A stretch of 12,770 nucleotides of DNA. It comes from Solirubrobacteraceae bacterium (GTDB taxonomy: Bacteria; Actinomycetota; Thermoleophilia; Solirubrobacterales; Solirubrobacteraceae). Made by a program: the position numbers and the translations under genes. Positions 6,292-12,475 of the stretch are shown here, piece after piece. The stretch lies in assembly GCA_024710825.1 (NCBI GenBank), contig JANJUA010000023.1:1-12770 (forward strand), given 5' to 3'. The notes below the pieces were generated by a model. The model was not told the DNA's origin. It was given only the letters and a program-made list of their open reading frames with translations, and ran no database searches. Position 1 is the first letter of the stretch. The number at the start of each line of letters is the position of its first letter.

Positions 6292-7409
6292 CTCACCTGT
6301 CCTTCGTCGTTTGCTGGAGTGAAAGCGCGCATTCGGGGCGATCCTAGCGCCGGCTCGGAAGCGATTGCGGAAACAGTTGTGACCCCGGCGAGGCCGATCT
6401 TCGCGCCGACGACGGCGCGGGTCGCCAGCGGCGGCGTGCGAATCGCGGCGGTCTGCTCGCGGCGGAGGTAGAAGCCGGACTCCGGCCCGAGGGAGGCGGC
6501 GGTGACCGGGACGCCCGCCTCGCCGGGCGCGTCGTTGACCAAGACGACCTCCGCGGGGTCGAGGGGCTCGCCGTCGACCTCGATCTCCAGGCCGCTGAGG
6601 TAGCGCGACGCGCGGCCCGGGTTGCGCAGGTGCAGGCCGTCGACGCCGCGGCTCAGCTCGAGCGGCTCCGGCCACGAGTGCGCGACGAAGCGGCGCAGGT
6701 CGGCGAGCGGGTCGGGCGGAGCGCCAGCGAGCAGGCCGGTCGCGCGTTCGGCGAGCAGCTCGGCGGCCGCCGTGACGGACGCGCGGCCCCAGTCCGCCGA
6801 GGCGGTGAAGCGCGGGTTTCGCCCGTAGATGCCGGTGTGGAGGGCGCCGGGGTCGTCGGCGAGGCGGTCGAGCGCGACGAGCTCCGGCTCCAGCGCGAGC
6901 ATCCACGACGTCTCTACCAGCGCCGCGTGGTCGACGACCCGCGGCTCGCCCTCCTCGGGACCCGTGAGGCGGGCTGCGTTGAGCTCCAGCCAGCAGAGCC
7001 CGTAGGCGGCTACGTCGGACTCGGCGCAGGCCCGCTTGAGGAGGTGGACGAGGTCCAGCGGCCCGTGGCCGGTGAGCACGACGACGGCGCGGAAGCCGCG
7101 GTGCGCGAGCTGGGCGACGGTCTCGCGGACCTGGGCCTCGACGAGGGCGTGGGAGAACGTGAGGGTGTACGGCAGGTCGAGGCAGCCGGTGGCGATGTAG
7201 GTGGGCGGGAGGACGACGCCGCCCGCGCGGTGGGCGGCCGCCCGCAGCAGCCCGTGCGCCTCGAAGGCATCCACGCCGAAGGGCAGGTGCGGGCCGTGGT
7301 GCTCGAGGGTGCCGATCGGGACCCACGCGATGGGGGAGGCATCGGCCAGAGCGGCGATCTCGGCCAGGTGAAGGCGTTCGTAGCGCCGCTCCGCAATCGG
7401 TTCCAGCAT
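6288..7409 (-). CDS. Creatininase-family amidohydrolase with C-terminal extension
   Basis: A 373-residue protein. Residues 25-230 match the creatininase family, metal-dependent enzymes hydrolysing cyclic amides and C-N bonds (creatinine, formamidopyrimidines, mycofactocin precursor). Visible motifs are GTLEHHGPHLPFGVDAF (33-49, metal ligands Glu36, His38 and Asp47), LDLPYTLTFSH (77-87), TGHG (113-116, replacing the usual NGHG) and HAALVETSWML (161-171, family form HAGExETS). Residues 240-373 lie beyond the usual family length of about 240-260 and include a strand-rich stretch (LHLRNPGRASRYLSGLEIEVDG, 259-280) that I cannot assign. The stop overlaps the regulator's ATG in ATGA, so both are co-translated from the promoter at 7416-7444. 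Being linked to the LacI gene, it may act on an amide- or lactam-containing substrate of the transporter pathway. Family is clear, reaction unknown. Confidence 0.85.
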   Translation of the reverse strand: MLEPIAERRYERLHLAEIAALADASPIAWVPIGTLEHHGPHLPFGVDAFEAHGLLRAAAHRAGGVVLPPTYIATGCLDLPYTLTFSHALVEAQVRETVAQLAHRGFRAVVVLTGHGPLDLVHLLKRACAESDVAAYGLCWLELNAARLTGPEEGEPRVVDHAALVETSWMLALEPELVALDRLADDPGALHTGIYGRNPRFTASADWGRASVTAAAELLAERATGLLAGAPPDPLADLRRFVAHSWPEPLELSRGVDGLHLRNPGRASRYLSGLEIEVDGEPLDPAEVVLVNDAPGEAGVPVTAASLGPESGFYLRREQTAAIRTPPLATRAVVGAKIGLAGVTTVSAIASEPALGSPRMRAFTPANDEGQVR

Positions 7410-7415
7410 TGACCG

Positions 7416-7444
7416 ATGCTACCCGTCCGACGGCTCGCCGGCAA
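7416..7444 (-). promoter_or_regulatory. Promoter of the creatininase-lacI operon, probably leaderless
   Basis: On the minus strand TTGCCG (7444-7439) and TAGCAT (7421-7416) are separated by exactly 17 bases, each matching the sigma-70 consensus at four of six positions. Only six bases lie between the -10 box and the ATG at 7409, so transcription would start at or next to the A of the start codon. No Shine-Dalgarno is seen upstream of this ATG, which agrees with a leaderless mRNA, common in actinobacteria. Confidence 0.5.
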
Positions 7445-7459
7445 CGCCCGGCGGCGGCC

Positions 7460-7477
7460 GGCCGTCGCCGGACGGTC
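7460..7477 (-). terminator. Possible terminator hairpin after the rarD operon
   Basis: CCGTC (7462-7466) pairs with GACGG (7471-7475) around a four-base loop, with one further G-T and one G-C pair outside. It lies 18 bases beyond the rarD stop codon and upstream of the creatininase promoter. The stem is short and lacks a T-tract, and such small GC stems arise often at this base composition. Confidence 0.25.
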
Positions 7478-7494
7478 CGCGCGAACCCGCGAGG

Positions 7495-8373
7495 TCAGGC
7501 CGGCAGCGGCCTCGGGCGGGTCGCGCGCAGCGCGTCGCCGGCGAGCAGCGAGAGGGCGAGCCACACGAGCGCGAAGCCCGTCCAGCGCGCGACCGTCATG
7601 TGCTCGCCGAGCAGCGCCCAGCCGACCAGGAACTGGAGCACGGGCACGAGGTACTGCAGCAGGCCGACCGTGGTCAGCGGCATGCGCGTGACGCAGGCGC
7701 CGAACAGGAGCAGCGGCACCGCCGTGACCGGCCCGGCGGCGGCGAGCAGCAGGGTGAGCCCGAGGTCCCGCTCGGCGAACGCGCCGTCGCCCGTCCAGGC
7801 GAGCGCGCCGAGATACGCGAGCGCCGGGACGAGCCGCACGAGCGTCTCGACGGTGAGCCCCTCGGCAGTGCCGACGTCCGCGAGCTTGCGCAGCATCGAG
7901 TAGCTGCCGAACGTCACCGACAGGCACAGCGCGATCCAGGGGAAGCTGCCGTAGTAGACGGCCAGCACGACGACCGCCACGGCGCCGAGCCCGAGCGCGG
8001 CGGTCTGGGCGCGCCGCAGCCGCTCGCCGGACACGACGATGCCCAGCGCGATGCTGACCAGCGGCGTGACGAAGTAGCCGAGCGCGGCCTCGATGACGCG
8101 ATCGGTGAACACGGCGTAGACGAGGCCCAGTTCACGCCGATGACCACGGCCGAGGCGGCGAGCAGCCGCAGCGAGCGGCCGTCGCGCACGACACGCGCCA
8201 GCGATCCGAGCCGGCCCACCGCGACGAGCAGGCCGACGAGCACGACCAGCGACCAGATCGCCCGGTGGGCGATGACCTCGATCGGGCCCGCCTCGTCGAC
8301 CAGCCGGAAGTAGAGCGGCAGCACCCCCCCAGAGCAGGCAGGCCGCGACGCCGTAGAGGACCCCGGCACGCAC
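7495..8373 (-). pseudogene. rarD: RarD-type EamA/DMT transporter with two compensating frameshifts
   Basis: The start (GTG 8371-8373, VRAGVLYGVAACLLWG) and the last two thirds (GLVYAVFTDRVIEAALGYFVTPLVSIALG, then GERLRRAQTAALGLG, SMLRKLADVGTAEGLTVETL) are in one frame and clearly RarD, a ten-helix inner-membrane permease. Between them the RarD sequence (VLPLYFRLVDEAGPIEVIAHRAIWSL through AASAVVIGVNW) is in another frame, while the uninterrupted frame gives Arg/Gly-rich nonsense. The shifts map to a run of seven G on the coding strand (8324-8330; six would restore frame) and a run of three G (8126-8128; four would restore it). Both in homopolymers, these could be sequencing errors, in which case the gene is intact, or a true inactivation. 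It follows aac(2') by 25 bases and is probably last in that operon. RarD is a chloramphenicol-sensitivity-associated permease in E. coli; its substrate is unsettled. Confidence 0.85.
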
Positions 8374-8398
8374 GGACAGTGCTGATGCGAGACCCCGC

Positions 8399-8935
8399 CT
8401 ACCAGACGTCGCCGTCGCGCCAGTCGCACGTGAGCGCCCCCCGGAGGTCCAGTGGCACGCCGGCCTCGAGCACGTAGACGGACCCCTCCTCCTCCTCGGT
8501 TCGGACGATGCCGTGTGGAGTCACCGCGTACAGCGGTCCCTCCCAGCGTCGCCAGCCGTGCGAGGCGTACAGCGCCACGGCCTCGTCGGTCGCGCCGAGC
8601 GCCCCCAGGTCGTAGGCGCCGCGCACGATCCGCTCGAGCGCCGCCATCAGGTCGCCGCCGATGCCGCGGCGCCGGCGGTCCGCCCGCACCCCCACGCCTG
8701 CGACGTAGCCCGCGCGCAGCGCCCGGCCGCCGTGCACCAGCCGGCGCTGGATCAGCGCCGCATGGCCGACCAGCTCGCCGTCCTCCCAGGCCAGCGCGTG
8801 CATCCCGCCGAGCGCGTGCTCCCAGTCGTGGTCGGAGAGGTCGCCGGCGAACGCGGCGTGCAGCAGCCCGCGCGCGGCGGCGCGCGTCGCGGCGTCGAGA
8901 TCGGCGGTGTGGAGTAGGCGAACGTCGGTCGCCAT
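8399..8935 (-). CDS. aac(2'): Aminoglycoside 2'-N-acetyltransferase, AAC(2')-I type
   Basis: A 178-residue GNAT enzyme expected to transfer acetyl from acetyl-CoA to the 2'-amino group of aminoglycosides such as gentamicin or tobramycin. The similarity to mycobacterial AAC(2')-Ic, as I recall that sequence, runs the full length: LLHTADLDAATR (8-18 region), DHDWEHALGGMHALAWEDG (35-53), HAALIQRRL (58-66), GYVAGVGVRADRRRRGIGG (77-94, acetyl-CoA motif A), RGAYDLGALGATDEAVALYASHGWRRWEGP (105-134) and the C-terminal CDWRDGDVW (170-178). In mycobacteria these are intrinsic chromosomal genes, possibly with a native role in cell-wall or amine metabolism, so resistance is possible but not proven here. 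The ATG is four bases after the stop of the LLM-hemerythrin gene, which makes an operon; only a weak GAGG lies upstream. RarD follows. Confidence 0.9.
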   Translation of the reverse strand: MATDVRLLHTADLDAATRAAARGLLHAAFAGDLSDHDWEHALGGMHALAWEDGELVGHAALIQRRLVHGGRALRAGYVAGVGVRADRRRRGIGGDLMAALERIVRGAYDLGALGATDEAVALYASHGWRRWEGPLYAVTPHGIVRTEEEEGSVYVLEAGVPLDLRGALTCDWRDGDVW

Positions 8936-8939
8936 GGCC

Positions 8940-10517
8940 TCAGACCTGCCCGGGGTGGAAGCCGAGGCGCGCGAGCGGCTCGACGAGCTCGTGCTCCTCG
9001 TAGGAGAGGTGCGAGAGGAGCGTGTCGGTAAGCACGTCGATCGCGCTCTGGAGGCGGTCGAAGTCCTCGGGGTGGTTGATGTGGTGCACGAGCGCGCGGT
9101 CGACGTCCTCGATCGCGTCGTGGATGACGAGGTGCTCCTCGGTGAGCCGATCGATGACGGGCGCCAGTCCCTCGTCGCTGCGGGCGAGGTGCGGGAAGAT
9201 CGCGTCGTCCTCGAGCCCGTGGTGCTGGGCGACGGCGCGGCAGTAGCGCGCGCAGAAGGCGCCGACGGTCCAGTCGTTCTGGCGCATCGCCATCGCGTTC
9301 AGCGCGGAGCGGGCGTCGCCGGCGGCGAGCGCTCCGTCGCGCACCTGGGCGACGACGTCGCGCAGCTCGGACAGCTCACGCCGCAGCATGTCGTGCACAT
9401 CGACGAGGTGGCGGCCGACCTGGCGGCCGCGGTCGCTGTAGGTGACGTCGGGCCCGGAGCGGGGGCGGCGCGGGCGGGTGGACTCGTCCCACGGGACGGC
9501 GTCGGTGAGGCGGGCGCCGTCGTCGGGCGTGGGGGTCACGCCGAGGCGCTCGTACTCGTCGCCGGCCGCCGCGGGCGCCGGCGACATCGTCACGGCGGCG
9601 GCCGTGTCGGGCTCGGATCGCCCGGCCGGGCCGGGCTCGGACGCCGCCGCGGTGCCGGCGCGCTCGGCGGTCACGAGCTCGCGCACGGCGGGTGCGATCT
9701 CGCCGGCGAAGCGCCGCAGCAGCGCGGCGTCGTCCGTGGTGAGGATGAACGTCCCGATGCCGTCCTCGAGCGCGAGGCGCGTCAGCTCCTGGACCCAGTC
9801 GGAGTCCGACCCGCCCGACGGCCCGATGTTCAGCAGCCGGCGGATCGCCCGCGGGTCGCGCCCCGCCTCGGTCGCCGCCTCGTCGATCGCGGCGTTGCCC
9901 GCCGCGAGCTGGCCCGGCTCCAGGTAGGCCATGCTCGGCAGCCAGCCGTCGCCCTTGCGTCCGGTGAGGCGCAGCATCCGCGGCTTGTACGCGCCGATCC
10001 AGATGCCGATCGGGTGCCGCGGCGCGGGACCGCGCGCGGCGCCCGCGAGCCGGTAGTGCTCGCCGTGCAAGCGCGCCTTGCGCTCTGCGTCGACGTCCCA
10101 CAGCGCCCGGATGAGGTCGATGGCCTCCTCCAGCGCCTCGACGCTGCGGCCGGGCGTCAGCCGCCGGCCGCCCATCGCCTCGATCGCGTCCCAGAACCCG
10201 CCGGCGCCGATGCCGAGCTCGGCCCGGCCGCCGCTGAGGACGTCGAGGCTCGCGACGGCGCGCGCCACGACCGCCGGCGGGCGCAGCGGAAGGTTCAGCA
10301 CGTTCGGCGACAGCCGCACCCGCTCGGTGAGCGCGGCGACATGGGACAGCAGGGTCCAGGTGTCCAGGAAGCGCGCCTGGTACGGGTGGTCCTGGAAGGT
10401 GACGAGGTCGAGGCCGGAGCGGTCCGCCAGCACGGCGAGCTCGACGACCGTCTCCGCGCGGTCCGCGGCCGGAGTGAGGAAGACGCCCAGCTCGAGGTCA
10501 TGCCCGTAGTCGCCCAT
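8940..10517 (-). CDS. LLM-class flavin/F420-dependent oxidoreductase fused to a hemerythrin-like domain
   Basis: A 525-residue two-domain protein. Residues 8-285 are a luciferase-like monooxygenase (bacterial luciferase/F420-reductase TIM barrel): LGVFLTPAADR, FQDHPYQARFLDTWTLLSHVAALTERVRL (41-69), RAVASLDVLSGGRAELGIGAGGFWDAIEAMGG (86-117), PIGIWIGAYKPRMLRLTGRKGDGWLPS (169-195). An Ala/Pro-rich linker (about 286-360) leads to a hemerythrin-like four-helix bundle (363-520) with the expected di-iron ligand pattern: His370/His375, HHGLED (432-437), EEHLVIH (460-466) and SHLSYEEHE (502-510). The first domain would reduce or oxidise a small substrate with F420H2 or FMN; the second may sense or bind O2, NO or iron. 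It begins the operon with aac(2') four bases downstream. No clear Shine-Dalgarno precedes ATG 10517; TAGCCT (10531-10526) sits where a -10 box would give a near-leaderless mRNA. Domain calls are firm; cofactor and substrate are inferred. Confidence 0.88.
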   Translation of the reverse strand: MGDYGHDLELGVFLTPAADRAETVVELAVLADRSGLDLVTFQDHPYQARFLDTWTLLSHVAALTERVRLSPNVLNLPLRPPAVVARAVASLDVLSGGRAELGIGAGGFWDAIEAMGGRRLTPGRSVEALEEAIDLIRALWDVDAERKARLHGEHYRLAGAARGPAPRHPIGIWIGAYKPRMLRLTGRKGDGWLPSMAYLEPGQLAAGNAAIDEAATEAGRDPRAIRRLLNIGPSGGSDSDWVQELTRLALEDGIGTFILTTDDAALLRRFAGEIAPAVRELVTAERAGTAAASEPGPAGRSEPDTAAAVTMSPAPAAAGDEYERLGVTPTPDDGARLTDAVPWDESTRPRRPRSGPDVTYSDRGRQVGRHLVDVHDMLRRELSELRDVVAQVRDGALAAGDARSALNAMAMRQNDWTVGAFCARYCRAVAQHHGLEDDAIFPHLARSDEGLAPVIDRLTEEHLVIHDAIEDVDRALVHHINHPEDFDRLQSAIDVLTDTLLSHLSYEEHELVEPLARLGFHPGQV

Positions 10518-10582
10518 GGCGCCCCAGGCTAGGCGCCCGGCGTACGGGCGCGACTCCGATGCTGTAGAACCGTTCGGGCACC

Positions 10583-11050
10583 ATGACCGAGATCCGCATC
10601 ACCGAGGAGCCCTCCGACGGAGCCGAGGGGGCCGCGCTCCTCGCCGCCCAGGCGCGGGAGCTCGTCGAGCGCTACGGCGACGAAGGCGTGCCCGGCCGTC
10701 TGCGCGCGGAGGATCTCACCACCTTCCTCGTCGCGCGCGACGCTCGCAGCGGCGCGGCCCTCGGCTGCGGCGCGCTGGTCGCCCACTCGCCGGAGACGGT
10801 CGAGATCGTGCGTATGTACGTCACTCCCGAGGCGCGGCGCCGCCGTCTCGGCCGGGAGATCCTCAGCGCCCTGGAGCGCGAGGCGGCGCTGCGGCACTTC
10901 GTCGCCGTGCGGCTGGAGACCGGCGATCGGCAGCCGGAGTCGATCGCGCTCTACGAGGGGGCGGGCTACCGGCCGGTGCCCTGCTGGGCGGAGGACGACC
11001 CGCGGGCGCGCTGCTACGAGCGCGACATCACCCCGTCGCCCGCCGACTGA
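10583..11050 (+). CDS. GNAT-family N-acetyltransferase
   Basis: A 155-residue acetyl-CoA-dependent acetyltransferase of unknown acceptor. The central strand and P-loop motif A is VEIVRMYVTPEARRRRLGREIL (73-94), with the R-x-x-L-G-R pyrophosphate-binding turn; the C-terminal motif B is ESIALYEGAGYRPVPCWAEDDPRARCYERDI (119-149), common in a group of small bacterial GNATs. The upstream region, shared with the divergent LLM-hemerythrin gene, is only 65 bases. No Shine-Dalgarno is visible; TAGAAC at 10565-10570 could be a -10 box giving a leader of only about six bases. Context does not reveal the substrate; linkage to aac(2') across the divergent promoter region may be coincidental. Confidence 0.87.
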   Translation: MTEIRITEEPSDGAEGAALLAAQARELVERYGDEGVPGRLRAEDLTTFLVARDARSGAALGCGALVAHSPETVEIVRMYVTPEARRRRLGREILSALEREAALRHFVAVRLETGDRQPESIALYEGAGYRPVPCWAEDDPRARCYERDITPSPAD

Positions 11051-11073
11051 GGATCTTCCCGCGCATCGTGCCC

Positions 11074-11094
11074 GTCTGGCAGGATGCGCCAGAC
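11074..11094. repeat. Inverted repeat upstream of the glucanase gene
   Basis: Perfect seven-base arms GTCTGGC (11074-11080) and GCCAGAC (11088-11094) flank a seven-base loop. It lies between the GNAT stop (11050) and the glucanase start (11115), nine bases before the AAGGGAG ribosome binding site. CAGGAT at 11080-11085 inside it could be a -10 box, which would make the repeat an operator; it could equally form a small hairpin terminator for the GNAT gene, though no T-tract follows. Confidence 0.4.
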
Positions 11095-11114
11095 CGAAGA
11101 GCAAGGGAGCAGGG

Positions 11115-12311
11115 ATGCGTGAGCGTATCGGCCGCCGGTTCGCGGCCTTCGCGGGGGCGGCGTTGGCCGGCATGGCGTTGGCGGCGGCGCCGGCGCTCGG
11201 GCAGACGGACGGGTCCTTCCCCGTCACCTTCGTCAACGACACCGACGGCCGCTGGAGCGACGCCCGGATCTACGTCACCGGCCTCGGCCAGACGGCGCCC
11301 GGGCAGTGGGCGTACCTCGAGCCGGACGGGACGATGGCGCCGCTGGACCACACCATGGCGGACGCGCCCGGGCATCTCACCAAGGACGGGCGCGACTACG
11401 CGAACATGTCGTTCACGCTCGCCGAGGCGAAGACGGTGCGCATGCCGCCGCGCGTCGAGGGCGGCCGGCTCTACATCTCCGTCGGCGAGCCGATGTACAT
11501 CGGCATCTCGCCCGACGACAAGGGCTGGGCGGGCCCGAACCTGCGTTCGCGCTCCGATCCGAACTACGGCACGGTCTTCGACTGGTACGAGTTCACCTAC
11601 GCGCACGGCGCGATCCCGTTCGGCGGCAACACGACCCAGGTCGACCAGTTCGGCCTGCCTCTCGTCGCCCGGCTCGAGCAGGCCTCCAGCGGCTACGACA
11701 GGCGGACCGGCATCACGCTGAGCCGCGCCGAGGTGTTCTCGCGCTACGAGGACAAGGTCGGCAGGGCGTTCCGCACGCTCGCGCAGAAGGAGCGCATCCT
11801 CGCGCCGCGCACCGCGGCCTCGTTCGACGAAGGCGGCGAGTACGGCGACAACCTGGACTCGGCCATCGACCGGGCGTGGGACGACTGGAAGGACGGCTTC
11901 CGGCTGACGCGCCTGAACCAGACGTTCAAGGGGGAGGTCGAGAACGGAAGGCTCGTCTTCACGAAGGACGGCGACGGGCCGTTCTTCGTGCGCAAGCCGT
12001 CGACGCCGGACGTGTTCCAGTGCTCGGGGGCGCTCGCCTCGGCGGGCATGACGACCACGGCGCTGGAGCTCGGGGCCGAGCTGTGCGCGGCGTTCAACCG
12101 GGGCGTGGCCCGGGGGACGGGCGACTGGTACACGCCGAGCGCCTACTACGACGCCAAGGTCGACAACCAGTACGCGGCGTTCTTCCACTCCGTCAACATC
12201 GACCGCCGTTCCTACGCGTTCGCCTACGACGACGTCAACGACCAGAGCTCCGTGACGATCCTGCCGAACTCCGAGCCGCCCACGCGGCTGACGATCGGCA
12301 TCGGCTGGTAG
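11115..12311 (+). CDS. Secreted glycoside hydrolase family 64-like beta-1,3-glucanase
   Basis: A 398-residue exported protein. Residues 1-29 are a signal peptide (RERIGRR, hydrophobic Ala-rich core, cleavage probably near APALG-Q). The rest matches the GH64/thaumatin-like beta-1,3-glucanase family: FPVTFVNDTDGRWSDARIYVTGL (35-57), GRLYISVGEPMYIGI (117-131), FDWYEFTY (155-162), TTQVDQFGLPL (173-183) and FQCSGAL, AFNRGV, FFHSVNIDRRSYAFAYDDVNDQSS near the C-terminus. Glu159 and Asp177 are the acidic residues in the motifs where the catalytic pair of this inverting family is expected; the exact register needs an alignment. Such enzymes cut beta-1,3-glucan (curdlan, laminarin, fungal walls) into pentasaccharides. 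AAGGGAG at 11103-11109, five bases before the ATG, fixes the start. No carbohydrate-binding module is attached. It appears to be a single-gene unit closed by a hairpin. Confidence 0.85.
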   Translation: MRERIGRRFAAFAGAALAGMALAAAPALGQTDGSFPVTFVNDTDGRWSDARIYVTGLGQTAPGQWAYLEPDGTMAPLDHTMADAPGHLTKDGRDYANMSFTLAEAKTVRMPPRVEGGRLYISVGEPMYIGISPDDKGWAGPNLRSRSDPNYGTVFDWYEFTYAHGAIPFGGNTTQVDQFGLPLVARLEQASSGYDRRTGITLSRAEVFSRYEDKVGRAFRTLAQKERILAPRTAASFDEGGEYGDNLDSAIDRAWDDWKDGFRLTRLNQTFKGEVENGRLVFTKDGDGPFFVRKPSTPDVFQCSGALASAGMTTTALELGAELCAAFNRGVARGTGDWYTPSAYYDAKVDNQYAAFFHSVNIDRRSYAFAYDDVNDQSSVTILPNSEPPTRLTIGIGW

Positions 12312-12475
12312 GGCCTTGCGGTCCGCTCCGCGCGCCCTGCTAGCGTGCGGAGCGGCCCTCAGCGGGCCGTCGCATGCGTGACTCGACCTGACAGCCGCCC
12401 GGAGAGGCGCCGGCATCCTCGCCGGCCGTCGCGGCTGCCGTGATCGAGTCCCTCGCCGCCTGAAGGAGCCTGCGC
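12312..12475 (+). promoter_or_regulatory. Structured leader before the ABC-F gene, with possible five-codon upstream frame
   Basis: After the hairpin at 12320-12358 there is a tiny frame ATG CGT GAC TCG ACC TGA (12374-12391, MRDST), then a GCCGGC stem with loop ATCCTC (12408-12425 region), then AAGGAG (12463-12468) seven bases before the ABC-F ATG. Many antibiotic-resistance ABC-F genes are controlled by ribosome stalling on short leader peptides; this layout is compatible with that but the peptide has a poor ribosome binding site, and short stems are frequent in such GC-rich DNA. Confidence 0.25.
12320..12358 (+). terminator. Hairpin after the glucanase gene
   Basis: Twelve-base arms 12323-12334 and 12344-12355 pair around a nine-base loop with one G-T pair, and the flanking GG/CC extend the stem past one mismatch. 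It starts nine bases after the glucanase stop, the usual place for a terminator, but has no T-tract. The loop and right arm contain TAGCGT (12341-12346), which could instead be a -10 box for the downstream ABC-F gene, with TTGCGG (12316-12321) at a long 19-base spacing. Confidence 0.55.

Noticed and set aside
5245..7326. A single 693-residue minus-strand frame covering the LacI gene and most of the creatininase region
   Set aside because: Only the last 348 residues are protein-like; the upstream part is an Arg/Pro-rich shadow of the creatininase frame. The ribosome binding site and ATGA overlap place the real start at 6291.
8907..10532. 541-residue plus-strand frame opposite the LLM-hemerythrin gene
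   Set aside because: No domain features, and the opposite strand has two well-recognised domains over the same interval.
10516..11721. 401-residue plus-strand frame across the GNAT and glucanase genes
   Set aside because: Arg/Ala-rich and out of frame with two recognised proteins, each with its own start.
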